A stretch of 46,382 bases of DNA from positions 1 to 46,382 of the forward strand of contig JAMPBJ010000005.1 of the NCBI GenBank assembly GCA_023666835.1. Reading direction: 5' to 3'. The DNA is from Bacteroides sp. GTDB lineage: Bacteria > Bacteroidota > Bacteroidia > Bacteroidales > Muribaculaceae. A program made the translations under genes and the position numbers. Shown one piece after another: positions 38,490 to 46,382 of this stretch (position 1 is the stretch's first letter; every line of letters starts with the position of its first letter). Below the pieces are notes generated by a model that worked only from the letters and a program-made list of their open reading frames with translations, was not told the DNA's origin and ran no database searches.

Positions 38490-39509
38490 TTACATTATGC
38501 GTATACTCTTGTGTTTATTATTGTTCTTCTTGTCAAATTTCAATTTCACCGTGTAGCCAAGCATCAGCTCGTGACTGCCATGGCTAGCTTTCGATATGGC
38601 CGTGATCGGATAATCATAGCTGTAGCCGATGAAAAAGCCTTTGTATTCCGCTCCCAGTATTGCACTGACAGCATCATCATGTCTGTAGCCAACGCCGGCA
38701 GTCAGAAATTTCTTATAACGGACTCTTCCGGTGACTTCGAAGCGAGTGAAAGTAAAATCACTTTTGACCAAAAAGGACGGCATCACTTCAAATAACGTAT
38801 TTTTTATCTGAATATTGCTACCCCCTATAAAATAGAGCGTGCGTCGAAGGCCAAATTCATAATTTTTAGCAGTTGAGGAGCCCCCGGTCGTCGACGAACC
38901 ATTGCCATTGTCATCGCTGAATGTGATTGTCGGAGAGTTGAGATGGGTACACGACACACCGGCCCAAAACCACTTATGCACGTATTGCACGCCTACTCCG
39001 ATGTCGATCGAATTGCCCGACACGTCGACCTGTGGCAAACCTTCGTCGGTGGCTTCATGATAGTCGTCATCGTCGGGAATATATATTTGCGATCCCTTGA
39101 ACACTTCATTGACAAAACCAAATTGAACAGCGGCGGTCAATTCGCCTTTAAAGAGTTTCTGCTTATACCCCGCCTGGAGTCCGACATTGACATTGCGAAA
39201 CAATCCGGCCGAACCCTGCTGCGCTACAATGCCGACGCCAAAGCGCTTGCCAAACAGTGGCAATGCCATATCGCCGGTCAGAAGAAAATCTTTTGGAGCG
39301 TTGTCAATGCCAACCCATTGCAGTCGGCCGCCGGCTCTTATTCTTATGCCTTCATCATTGCTTCCGATGGCTCCCGGATTGTAGACGGTGGGAGCCTCGA
39401 AGTATTGTGTGTATTGTGGTTCGGTCTGTGCCGGTGCAACCATCGGCACAACAAATGCGACAATTGCAATTGCCAAAGAGATAATTCTATGTCTGTAGCT
39501 TGAGATCAT
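38490..39509 (-). CDS. porP: PorP/SprF family outer-membrane protein
   Basis: A 339-residue protein with signal peptide (cleavage near VAPAQ, residue 27) and the PorP/SprF start EPQYTQYFEAPTVYNPGAIGSNDEGIRI. It is a beta barrel thought to anchor T9SS cargo or the motor complex at the outer membrane. Strand-like segments (KRFGVGIVAQQGSAGLFRNV, AGYKQKLFKGELTAAVQFGF, AGVGYRHDDAVSAILGAEYKGFFIGYSYD) fit the family. It overlaps porT by 4 bases (ATGA). Confidence 0.93.
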   Translation of the reverse strand: MISSYRHRIISLAIAIVAFVVPMVAPAQTEPQYTQYFEAPTVYNPGAIGSNDEGIRIRAGGRLQWVGIDNAPKDFLLTGDMALPLFGKRFGVGIVAQQGSAGLFRNVNVGLQAGYKQKLFKGELTAAVQFGFVNEVFKGSQIYIPDDDDYHEATDEGLPQVDVSGNSIDIGVGVQYVHKWFWAGVSCTHLNSPTITFSDDNGNGSSTTGGSSTAKNYEFGLRRTLYFIGGSNIQIKNTLFEVMPSFLVKSDFTFTRFEVTGRVRYKKFLTAGVGYRHDDAVSAILGAEYKGFFIGYSYDYPITAISKASHGSHELMLGYTVKLKFDKKNNNKHKSIRIM

Positions 39510-40234
39510 TCGAAATAAAATGTAAGTACCACCATTTGCGATGTTGCCTTTTTGAGCGATTGTGTGATCTTCATTTTGTCGGGATCATCGACAAGATCGG
39601 GGCGTTTGTGCTGGATGACGTCTGTCATACCGAAGCAAAACTTAATCTCCGGATTCAGTTTGAAAAAAGGCAGATAGAAGTCGCATCCCAACCCTACGGT
39701 CAGATAGAAGTCGGTAGTGTTGAGTTTTAAATAATCGCTGCGCTTTTTCGATACATCAAATGCCGGCATCACACCGCCCGTCAGATACGGACGCGCATTG
39801 CGATAGCGCTGTGCCGAAAATTTCAAGTCGATGGGAGCCACTACAAACACCGAGCGCAGGTTTTGCTTGGCAGTGCCGCCTCCCGACGTGTCAATCATCT
39901 TGATCTCGCGGTTGCCAAAATACAGACCGGGAGTAATGCGCACACTGAAGTATTCGTTCAATCGGAAGTCAATCAAACCGTTGACACAGAATCCGGGAGA
40001 GAACGAAGGCTGCTCCATAAACCAGGTTTCACCGTTTTCGGTCTGAAATCCATTGTGGGTGAAGTTTAAATCCTGCGTGTGCAAGCCCACGGAGAAACCA
40101 AGGTGCCACTTTCGATTGTCGGCATAAGGGCGGTTCATCAGCTTGTCATTGAGCTGCTGACCAACCATCGATACGGGACTGACGGTTGCCATCAAACCCA
40201 CTACCATTGCAAGTATCCATTTCATAGACTTCAT
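39506..40234 (-). CDS. porT: Type IX secretion outer-membrane protein PorT
   Basis: A 242-residue beta-barrel protein with a signal peptide (MKWILAMVVGLMATVSPVS) and a PorT-like body (RKWHLGFSVGLHTQDLNFTHNGF; FRLNEYFSVRITPGLYFGNREI; PEIKFCFGMTDVI; VVLTFYFE at the end). PorT/SprT is required for T9SS function. It is the first gene of the operon. No clear TAnnTTTG promoter is seen on this strand upstream, so the promoter is undetermined. MKS at 40234 is used; a start at Met4 is possible. Confidence 0.9.
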   Translation of the reverse strand: MKSMKWILAMVVGLMATVSPVSMVGQQLNDKLMNRPYADNRKWHLGFSVGLHTQDLNFTHNGFQTENGETWFMEQPSFSPGFCVNGLIDFRLNEYFSVRITPGLYFGNREIKMIDTSGGGTAKQNLRSVFVVAPIDLKFSAQRYRNARPYLTGGVMPAFDVSKKRSDYLKLNTTDFYLTVGLGCDFYLPFFKLNPEIKFCFGMTDVIQHKRPDLVDDPDKMKITQSLKKATSQMVVLTFYFE

Positions 40235-40263
40235 CTATTTTTTAACGGAGTATATCGTATTTT

Positions 40264-40295
40264 ATTGCACTTCGTTCGGTTTATAATTAATTTTG
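40264..40295 (+). promoter_or_regulatory. Promoter of the ATP-grasp gene
   Basis: ATTG (40264-40267) is followed after 20 bases by TAATTTTG (40288-40295), a full match to TAnnTTTG. Transcription would begin about 27 bases before the start codon. The divergent porT gene shares this 94-base intergenic region. Confidence 0.7.
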
Positions 40296-40328
40296 TGGGC
40301 TGTTGGCGCTTGTTAACAACACACTCTT

Positions 40329-41360
40329 ATGAACAGCCTGCATTTTTTTAACCCTGAAAACGATCATGCACTTGCCTTGGGGCGATCAAGCTATACTCCG
40401 CCACGCGGTGCTTTGGCCATCCGTCGCGCCGGACAGGCATTACCTCTTTGGTGGGCAAAAAAGGGCGACGAGGTGTTGATCGACGATGACTCCTCGCTCC
40501 ATGAGGTCGAAGCCGTAAAAAACCGATTCGGTCTTGACGGCGACATCGTTGTCAGGCCTTCCTCTCCCCTCCTCCGACCCGATCCGTGGGGATGGAGCCA
40601 CTACACGCGCAGGCTGTTTCTGGATGCTGGCATCGGCCACGACATGCTCCCGAGTGATCAAATGCTTGACCGACTTCGTGAATTGAGCCATCGCCGCACA
40701 GCCTCAGCACTTTTGGAGCGACTCGACATAGATCCTTTTTTCATGCCGCTGACCACATCATCTGTCAATGAAGCCTTGGATGCAGTAGATCGCTGGGGCG
40801 AAGGTGTGGTCAAACTTCCGTGGTCGTCAAGCGGACGGGGTGTCATTTACTCAAATGCCTCGCCACGTGCGGTGTTTGCGTCATATGTCGAAGGCATGAT
40901 CCGTCGGCAAGGAAACGTTGTAGTCGAACCATTCTACCACCGCACCAAAGATTTTGCCATGCTATTCGAAATACACGACTCAGTGGCGCGATTCCACGGA
41001 CTGTCTACTTTCATCAGCGATGGCCGAGGATTCTACGGTGGCAATATTGTTGCCTCACAAGATGAAATCCGGAGCATGATCGGGTTGGATACCGCCCCAT
41101 GGATCGGGAAGATCAAATCGGTTTTGGAAGCTATCGTTCCGAATTTTTATTCGGGATGGATAGGCGTCGACATGCTGGTAGGGCGTTTCAGCCCTTGCGG
41201 CGAAACCGTCGACCGCATCATTCCGGCCATCGAGATCAACTTCCGACGTACAATGGGAGTGGCAGCAATGGCTATTGCCGACAAACTGCAGCCTCAAGAA
41301 CCAATGATACTTCGGGTAGACCCGTCAGGTATCGTGCTCAGAGCTTGGCAAAGAGTCTGA
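40329..41360 (+). CDS. ATP-grasp fold protein of unknown substrate
   Basis: A 343-residue cytoplasmic protein. The start MNSLHFFNPENDHALALGRSS is distinctive and recurs in hypothetical proteins of Bacteroidales. ATP-grasp features are GVVKLPWSSSGRGVIYS (nucleotide loop) and the metal-binding end GWIGVDMLVG...PAIEINFRRTMGVAAMAI, with Glu and Asn for magnesium. Such enzymes ligate an acid to an amine or another nucleophile. No partner that fixes the substrate is adjacent: porT is divergent and maf convergent, overlapping its end by 23 bases. Confidence 0.75.
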   Translation: MNSLHFFNPENDHALALGRSSYTPPRGALAIRRAGQALPLWWAKKGDEVLIDDDSSLHEVEAVKNRFGLDGDIVVRPSSPLLRPDPWGWSHYTRRLFLDAGIGHDMLPSDQMLDRLRELSHRRTASALLERLDIDPFFMPLTTSSVNEALDAVDRWGEGVVKLPWSSSGRGVIYSNASPRAVFASYVEGMIRRQGNVVVEPFYHRTKDFAMLFEIHDSVARFHGLSTFISDGRGFYGGNIVASQDEIRSMIGLDTAPWIGKIKSVLEAIVPNFYSGWIGVDMLVGRFSPCGETVDRIIPAIEINFRRTMGVAAMAIADKLQPQEPMILRVDPSGIVLRAWQRV

Positions 41361-41943
41361 CCAACAGATTCAAGGGAAGGCCCATCACATTATAGAAATC
41401 ACCGTTGATCCCACTGACTCCCACGCAGCCTATCCATTCCTGTATGCCATAGCTTCCGGCTTTGTCCATCGGCCGGTATTTCTCAATATAGTAATCTATT
41501 TCATCGTCTGACAGATGATCGAAGGTCACCTCAGTGGTCTGTCGTCCGATTTCAACATGATCTTTCGTGCCGACCGCAACTCCGGTAATCACGTGATGAG
41601 TCCTCCCTGACAGCATCCGAAGCATTTCTTTGGCTTCATGTTCATCTGCAGGTTTGCCTAATACACGACCGTCAGCCACAACCACGGTATCGGCTGCCAC
41701 GACAACAACATCGGCCGACGGTCGGCGATGTTCAAAATATGTATTTAACTTGCGGTGGGCAAGAACCTGTGCCACATCCATCGCACCCACATTGCCATAA
41801 TGCTTCTCATCCACATCTTTCATGGCATCGACTTCAAACCGCAGTCCGAGCATCTCAAGCAATTCTTTGCGTCGTGGCGAGCCACTGGCCAGAACAAGCC
41901 GGCGCCCGTTCAACATTTTCTCTACCGGATTTCCCATCACCAT
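41338..41943 (-). CDS. maf: Maf family nucleotide pyrophosphatase
   Basis: A protein of 201 residues (199 if the ATG at 41937 is used) that cleaves non-standard or excess nucleoside triphosphates such as dTTP/UTP. Signatures are LVLASGSPRRKELLEMLGLRFEV, VVAADTVVVADGRVLGKPADE and DKAGSYGIQEWIGCVGVSGI. The two ATGs (41943 and 41937) are separated by one valine codon; the second forms a TGATG overlap with the upstream phosphatase stop, so it may be the real start. The gene is last in its operon. Confidence 0.93.
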   Translation of the reverse strand: MVMGNPVEKMLNGRRLVLASGSPRRKELLEMLGLRFEVDAMKDVDEKHYGNVGAMDVAQVLAHRKLNTYFEHRRPSADVVVVAADTVVVADGRVLGKPADEHEAKEMLRMLSGRTHHVITGVAVGTKDHVEIGRQTTEVTFDHLSDDEIDYYIEKYRPMDKAGSYGIQEWIGCVGVSGINGDFYNVMGLPLNLLVRLFAKL

Positions 41944-42461
41944 CCAAAAGCTTTAGCGTCGGTCATCCATTGTTGTTTTGCCCGAAGCACCTGCTCAATC
42001 AAGTCGCGTGCCACACCATATCCTCCACGACATGGCGATATGTATCGTGCCATCGCGAGTATGTCATTGCAAGCGTCGTTAGGTGCCACACTCAGCCCGG
42101 CTGCCATCATCGGTTTGTAGTCGGGGACATCATCACCCACAAAAGCCACCTCTTCAGGATTTAAACCACAATCCGACATCCATCGCTCAAATATTTCCAA
42201 TTTATGGGCTGCCCCGGTGAATATATCCTTAATACCCAAAGCCCCGTAGCGCACCTCGACAGCATGGCTGACCGCGCCGGAAATGATTGCAATATTCAAT
42301 CCGCGCTTGACAGCAAGCTGCAGTGCATATCCGTCTTTTATGTTGACCATGCGAAGCGGCTCGCCTTCAGCCGACATCGGTATGGTAGAAGGCGACAGCA
42401 CTCCGTCTACGTCAAATGCTATTCCTCGTATCTTTGTCAGATCGTAGTCAATCGAGCTCAT
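41937..42461 (-). CDS. HAD-family phosphatase, KdsC-like (KDO 8-phosphate phosphatase type)
   Basis: A 174-residue HAD hydrolase of the C0 (capless) type. The nucleophile motif is IAFDVDGVLSP, motif II ISGAVSHAVEVR, and motif IV FVGDDVPDYKPM. KdsC makes 3-deoxy-D-manno-octulosonate for lipopolysaccharide core, forming tetramers. Here the sequence around residues 25-35 (STIPMSAEGEPLRM) fits the substrate loop. A different sugar acid phosphate cannot be excluded. It overlaps the DUF2520 gene by 14 bases and maf by 1-7. Confidence 0.87.
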   Translation of the reverse strand: MSSIDYDLTKIRGIAFDVDGVLSPSTIPMSAEGEPLRMVNIKDGYALQLAVKRGLNIAIISGAVSHAVEVRYGALGIKDIFTGAAHKLEIFERWMSDCGLNPEEVAFVGDDVPDYKPMMAAGLSVAPNDACNDILAMARYISPCRGGYGVARDLIEQVLRAKQQWMTDAKAFGW

Positions 42462-43251
42462 GATATTTCATTATTTTTTGCGACAGATATTCATATATCT
42501 CGGCCTCCTCGCCGGTGAGCAGGCTCTTATGTTTTTCAATCACTCCGCGATCGCCTCTTACTGCCGGACCGGTCTGACCGTCGGCAGGCCGCATCGACAA
42601 TGCCTTACGCATCGTCTCTTGCAACAACGGCTCCAACACACTCAGGTCAGTGCCGGTTTCGCGTCGAAGTATATCGTCGGAAATTGCCCACAGATGATTG
42701 GTGAAGTTGCATGCAAACACGGCCGCGGCATGCAGTCGGGCACGTTTCGGCCCGTCGGCTTCATAGACTTTGTCGGTCAACATGCGGGCCATATTTTCGG
42801 CCACCCAAAGAGTTGCCTCATTGCTTCCCTCAACAAAAACAGGTATACACGACACATCGACATTCACTCCCTTCGAAAATGTCTGAAGCGGATAGAAGAC
42901 TCCATAGTGGGATGTCAGAGCGGCAAGCTTCGAACTTTCCACACCGCCCGATGTATGCAACCAGATAGCATCGTTGCGCGGCATCACGTATGCAAGTCCG
43001 GCAATAGCGTCGTCCTTCACGGCCACGAAATAGAGTTCGGCATCAGACACCACATCCTCGGGGCGATCCGTTGCGGTGCATTTCCCGAGTTTGTCGGCCA
43101 ACTGCTGGGCATGCGCCATAGTTGGACTGTAGACCTGGCAAACATCCACCGCTCCGACTTTTTTCAATTCTGGCACTATGGCAGAAGCCACATTTCCCGA
43201 TCCTATCACCACCGTGCGCAGTGGTCGGTCTATTCCTGTGCGGGATTCCAT
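42448..43251 (-). CDS. Rossmann-fold and DUF2520 domain protein
   Basis: A 267-residue NAD(P)-binding protein. The Rossmann loop TVVIGSGNVASAIVPEL begins at about residue 13. The DUF2520 half follows from about residue 135 (ARLHAAAVFACNFTNHLWAISDDIL; PLLQETMRKAL), a fold shared with F420-dependent oxidoreductases and ProC-like enzymes. The substrate is unknown. The frame is open far upstream, but I start at the ATG at 43251 because the family begins just before the Rossmann loop and the upstream residues match nothing. The result is a 22-base overlap with the nitroreductase. Confidence 0.85.
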   Translation of the reverse strand: MESRTGIDRPLRTVVIGSGNVASAIVPELKKVGAVDVCQVYSPTMAHAQQLADKLGKCTATDRPEDVVSDAELYFVAVKDDAIAGLAYVMPRNDAIWLHTSGGVESSKLAALTSHYGVFYPLQTFSKGVNVDVSCIPVFVEGSNEATLWVAENMARMLTDKVYEADGPKRARLHAAAVFACNFTNHLWAISDDILRRETGTDLSVLEPLLQETMRKALSMRPADGQTGPAVRGDRGVIEKHKSLLTGEEAEIYEYLSQKIMKYHELD

Positions 43252-43772
43252 TTGCCTATATGTACTTTCTCCCACAACAGTTTCGAAGTGTCGACCGGTT
43301 TGCGTTGCTCGTCCTTGTAACCAAAGGTCATTATGCACTCCACCGATATAGTCTCGGGCATGCCGAGCAGTTCTTGTATCACTTCTTCGGACGGTATACC
43401 GTCGGCTGTGAAACGGCCTCTGACCTGCACCCAGCAGCAACCCAGGCCGAGATCTTCTGCCTGAAGCTGCATGAATTCGGCAGCAATCGCAGCATCCTCG
43501 ATCCATGCATCCGATTTGGTCGAATCGGCAGCCACAACCACGGCCAGTTTGCAGTTTTTCAAGGGCACGGCACCTGCCGGCTTACATTCGGCAAGACGTA
43601 GGAGCATATCCTTATCATCGACAGCTATAAAATGCCATGGCCGGGCGTTTTTCGACGTTGGGGCAAGCAGGGCAGCTTCCAAGATCAAACGCACGTCGTC
43701 GGCAGGCACCGGCGTGTCGGTATAGCGCCGTATACTGTGTCGTTTCACAAGCAGATCATGTAGTGATTCCAT
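43230..43772 (-). CDS. Nitroreductase family FMN protein
   Basis: A 180-residue FMN-dependent oxidoreductase. The FMN-binding start LLVKRHSIRRYTDTPV, APTSKNARPWHFIAVDD, and GLGCCWVQVRGR are typical of the NfnB/NfsA-like family in Bacteroidota. Such proteins reduce quinones, flavins or nitro compounds including metronidazole, but the natural substrate is unknown. It heads the four-gene operon nitroreductase, DUF2520, KdsC-like, maf, all joined by overlaps. Confidence 0.9.
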   Translation of the reverse strand: MESLHDLLVKRHSIRRYTDTPVPADDVRLILEAALLAPTSKNARPWHFIAVDDKDMLLRLAECKPAGAVPLKNCKLAVVVAADSTKSDAWIEDAAIAAEFMQLQAEDLGLGCCWVQVRGRFTADGIPSEEVIQELLGMPETISVECIMTFGYKDEQRKPVDTSKLLWEKVHIGKWNPAQE

Positions 43773-43805
43773 ATTCTATTTAATAAGAAGGTGTCTATTT
43801 TCCGC

Positions 43806-43813
43806 CAAAATTA
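43806..43813 (-). promoter_or_regulatory. -7 box of the nitroreductase operon
   Basis: TAATTTTG on the minus strand matches TAnnTTTG, 34 bases before the nitroreductase ATG. No TTTG is found at the expected upstream spacing. It lies back to back with the GH95 promoter element. Confidence 0.4.
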
Positions 43814-43835
43814 CTAAATATTCATGAAGTTTTCC

Positions 43836-43843
43836 TACATTTG
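43836..43843 (+). promoter_or_regulatory. -7 box upstream of the GH95 gene
   Basis: TACATTTG fits TAnnTTTG and ends 24 bases before the GH95 start. The upstream TTTG is not evident, so strength and use are uncertain. Confidence 0.4.
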
Positions 43844-43867
43844 CATATATTCTATACACCAATCGCC

Positions 43868-46291
43868 ATGAAATTATTGCTTTCCTGCATATTGCTGACC
43901 TTGGGGCTGACAGGCGCCGCATCGTCGCATAAATCAAATGTGATACGTTTCACATCACCCACATCCTCCACCGAGGGAGCGGCGCCATGGACCATCAACG
44001 ATTTCAGCGCCACGGATGTCAACCCCGACCGCGCTTGGGAATCGCTGTCGCTGCCGATAGGCAATGGTGCTTTCGGTGCTTCCATCCTGGGCTCCATAGA
44101 GCGCGAACGTGTGGTGCTCAACGAGAAAACGCTGTGGCTCGGCGGACCTTCCACCGGAGTCGAACAATATTGGGACATGAACAAAAAAGTATCGCCCGAA
44201 CAACTGGAGGAGATACGCACCTATTTACGTAATGGCGACAATCATCGCGCCGACTCGCTAACCAAGCTATACTATTCAGGCACAACACCCTACGACCGCT
44301 CGCGCTTCGGATGTTTCACTATGATGGGCGAAGCCTATGTCACCACCGGCATCAATCCGCAAAAGGTGACCGACTACTCCCGTGTGCTCGACATCGATTC
44401 AGCATTGGCCACCGTCACCTTCTCCGTTGGCAAAGCCCGTTACACTCGCCAATACCTCGCCTCCTATCCCGACAGCGTGATGGTGTGGCGATTCTCATCG
44501 AAGGGCGCAAAACAAAACCTTACATTCTCCTTCGCCTCACCCCACAAAATTGCATCCATCACCTCGCCCGCCTCAGGAAGCCTGCTCTATCAAGGCGCCC
44601 TCGAGGGCAACGGCATGCAGTGGGCTCTGCGCGTTTCTGCAAGGGTGATTGGTAAAGGATCAGTTTCAGTCGATAAAACTAACGGCACTATCAAGATATC
44701 CAATGCTGAATGCGTGGAATTCATCCTTTCGGGCGACACCGACTATGCAATGAATTTCGACCCGGATTTTACCGATCCTCACACCTACGTAGGTGCCGAT
44801 CCTGCAAATATTGTCAACTCCAATGTCGACCGTGCAGAAACGCTTTCATGGCAGCAACTTGTCGACAGGCACGTAGCCGATTATCAGTCGCTCCACTCCC
44901 GCGTCAAGCTCGACTTGGGTGGCGAAGATCTTTCCAACATGTCCACCCCCGACCGCCTGAAGCGATATCGCGAAGGAAATCCCGACCCGGATCTCGAACG
45001 ACTCTACTTCCAGTTTGGCCGCTATCTGCTCATCGCTTCATCGCGTCCCGGCACAATGCCCGCCAATCTTCAGGGCCTATGGCACAACAATATCGATGGC
45101 CCGTGGCGCGTCGACTACCACAACAACATTAATCTTCAGATGAACTATTGGCCGGCCATGTCGACCAATCTGACTGAATGTTTCGAACCGTTCACCGACT
45201 ATGTACGCTCGCTGCTCAAGACGGGTGCACGCACGGCTTCTGATTATTATGGAGCACGTGGATGGACTGCCGAAGTTTCTACCAACATCTTTGGTTTCAC
45301 TGCTCCGCTGGCATCCGGCGATATGTCATGGAACTACAATCCCACAGCCGGGCCATGGCTCTCGACCCAGATCTGGGAATACTACGATTACACCCGCGAC
45401 GACGACTGGCTGCGTCGCATCGGCTATCCTATAATTAAAGGTAGTGCCGATTTTGTCAGCGACCTGCTGGTGCTCAACGATGGACATTACACATCTGCGC
45501 CGTCATACTCCCCCGAACACGGCACATGCGACCTCGGCGCAACATATGCCAATGCCGTCACTCGCGAAGTGCTTCAGGAAGCCATCAAGGCATCGCAGAT
45601 CCTCGGTATCGACTCAGCCGACCGCCTCCAGTGGCAAAATCGCCTCGACTCCATCGTCCCCTATCGCATTGGGCGCTACGGCCAGCTTCAGGAATGGTAC
45701 GAGGATATCGATGTCTACAACGACACCCACCGTCACACCAACCATCTCTTCGGTCTTCACCCCGGATCGTCGATCGACCCTCTTGCCGACACGCTTCTCG
45801 CCGATGCTTGCCGCGAAACGCTCCGACAGCGCGGCGACGCCGCTACCGGTTGGAGCATGGGATGGAAACTCAACCACTGGGCACGACTGCTCGACGGCGA
45901 CCATGCCCACATACTCCTCTCTAACCTTTTGAAAAACGGCACCGCCGACAATCTCTGGGATCTTCATCCGCCATTCCAAATCGACGGCAACCTCGGAGGA
46001 GCCGCCGGCATTGCCGAACTGTTTCTGCAAAGCCACACCGGCAGAATCCACCTGCTCCCCGCTCTTCCGGCAGCATGGCCCGAAGGATCCATCACCGGTC
46101 TGAAAGCACGAGGCGGGTTTGAATTCGACATCTTCTTCACCAACGGTCGACTCGACCATGCCGTAATGCACTCAGAAAAAGGCCAACCCTGCACCATCTA
46201 CTACGAAGACCAATCCGTCACAATCCCCACCACGCCCGGCCAATCCTACCTGATCACTGCCCCCACCAACCTGACCATCATCCCCCAATAA
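43868..46291 (+). CDS. Secreted GH95 alpha-L-fucosidase (or alpha-L-galactosidase)
   Basis: An 807-residue glycoside hydrolase family 95 enzyme with a signal peptide (MKLLLSCILLTLGLTGAASS). These inverting enzymes release alpha-1,2-fucose from host mucin or milk glycans, or galactose from plant xyloglucan. The N-terminal beta domain opens with WESLSLPIGNGAFGASILGS. The catalytic (alpha/alpha)6 barrel has the expected acid Glu550 (YSPEHGTCDLG), the asparagine pair Asn420/Asn422 (DYHNNINLQMNYWPA) and Asp706 (PPFQIDGNLGGAAGIAEL). All correspond to the characterised bifidobacterial enzyme's key residues. A TTG-initiated reading from 43841 is longer but places extra residues before the signal peptide. 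There is no T9SS C-terminal domain, so it is likely periplasmic. Confidence 0.94.
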   Translation: MKLLLSCILLTLGLTGAASSHKSNVIRFTSPTSSTEGAAPWTINDFSATDVNPDRAWESLSLPIGNGAFGASILGSIERERVVLNEKTLWLGGPSTGVEQYWDMNKKVSPEQLEEIRTYLRNGDNHRADSLTKLYYSGTTPYDRSRFGCFTMMGEAYVTTGINPQKVTDYSRVLDIDSALATVTFSVGKARYTRQYLASYPDSVMVWRFSSKGAKQNLTFSFASPHKIASITSPASGSLLYQGALEGNGMQWALRVSARVIGKGSVSVDKTNGTIKISNAECVEFILSGDTDYAMNFDPDFTDPHTYVGADPANIVNSNVDRAETLSWQQLVDRHVADYQSLHSRVKLDLGGEDLSNMSTPDRLKRYREGNPDPDLERLYFQFGRYLLIASSRPGTMPANLQGLWHNNIDGPWRVDYHNNINLQMNYWPAMSTNLTECFEPFTDYVRSLLKTGARTASDYYGARGWTAEVSTNIFGFTAPLASGDMSWNYNPTAGPWLSTQIWEYYDYTRDDDWLRRIGYPIIKGSADFVSDLLVLNDGHYTSAPSYSPEHGTCDLGATYANAVTREVLQEAIKASQILGIDSADRLQWQNRLDSIVPYRIGRYGQLQEWYEDIDVYNDTHRHTNHLFGLHPGSSIDPLADTLLADACRETLRQRGDAATGWSMGWKLNHWARLLDGDHAHILLSNLLKNGTADNLWDLHPPFQIDGNLGGAAGIAELFLQSHTGRIHLLPALPAAWPEGSITGLKARGGFEFDIFFTNGRLDHAVMHSEKGQPCTIYYEDQSVTIPTTPGQSYLITAPTNLTIIPQ

Positions 46292-46312
46292 CCGGCTTTT
46301 AGTTCATTTAAT

Positions 46313-46382
46313 ATGTACCTCTTTCGGTTTGTGATATTTGTTTTGGTGGTGTGCGGGGTGAGTATGACGGCCTCCGCAAGTA
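46313..46382 (+). CDS. Start of a further secreted protein (truncated by window end)
   Basis: The first 23 codons read MYLFRFVIFVLVVCGVSMTASA, a typical signal peptide, and stay open to the right edge. It begins 21 bases after the GH95 stop without a terminator, so it is probably co-transcribed. The function cannot be told. Confidence 0.55.
   Translation, partial: MYLFRFVIFVLVVCGVSMTASAS

Noticed and set aside
43252-43506. N-terminal extension of the DUF2520 gene to an upstream start
   Set aside because: It lies wholly inside the nitroreductase gene and gives a Cys/Arg-rich sequence unlike the family.

Overview
The window comes from a Bacteroidales-type genome (phylum Bacteroidota). Direct indications are Bacteroidota promoters (TTTG, about 20 bases, TAnnTTTG), the lack of strong Shine-Dalgarno sequences, a complete gldKLMN/porP/porT type IX secretion (T9SS) locus, the Bacteroidota version of the GlmU-like enzyme, and a secreted GH95 alpha-fucosidase. 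A gut Muribaculaceae-like member is my guess; I cannot fix the family from the sequence.

Region by region. (1) 1-2650: a secreted DUF1460 peptidase-like protein converges on enolase, and the two share a bidirectional terminator. A further promoter points out of the left edge. (2) 2739-21399, minus strand: one long translation operon of 33 genes in the order str, S10, spc, alpha (rpsL to rplQ), with fusA, secY, map, infA, rpmJ and rpoA embedded. One clear promoter lies upstream of rpsL and one clear terminator lies after rplQ. EF-Tu is absent. Most spacers are under 60 nt, but three are large and look structured: rpsL-rpsG, rpsN-rpsH and rpsK-rpsD. They are candidate ribosomal-protein autoregulatory leaders. 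(3) 21560-23426: an orphan RmlC-type epimerase divergent from the GlmU-like nucleotidyltransferase/acetyltransferase. (4) 23380-29258, minus strand: an asd-led set of aspartate-semialdehyde dehydrogenase, CPA2 antiporter, radical SAM protein, thioredoxin-like protein and C39-like/VKOR fusion, followed by an overlooked 57-codon ORF. Several junctions are 1-nt TGATG stop/start overlaps. The last four genes resemble a peptide-maturation or disulfide module and are the best candidate for an undescribed system. (5) 29265-30115: a small outer-membrane protein and a small unknown protein. (6) 30208-32718, plus strand: ybaK, aroC and a YhcC-type radical SAM gene, overlapping end to end, convergent with a SecB-like gene. 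(7) 33268-40234, minus strand: the T9SS locus, transcribed porT, porP, gldK, gldL, gldM, gldN. (8) 40264-43813: an ATP-grasp protein facing a four-gene operon (nitroreductase, DUF2520 Rossmann protein, KdsC-like phosphatase, Maf). (9) 43836 to the end: a complete GH95 fucosidase and the first codons of another secreted protein.

I saw no tRNA or rRNA gene, insertion sequence, prophage or CRISPR array. Most of the window is core genome. The novelty lies in non-coding structure within the ribosomal operon and in the radical SAM/Trx/VKOR/short-ORF cluster.
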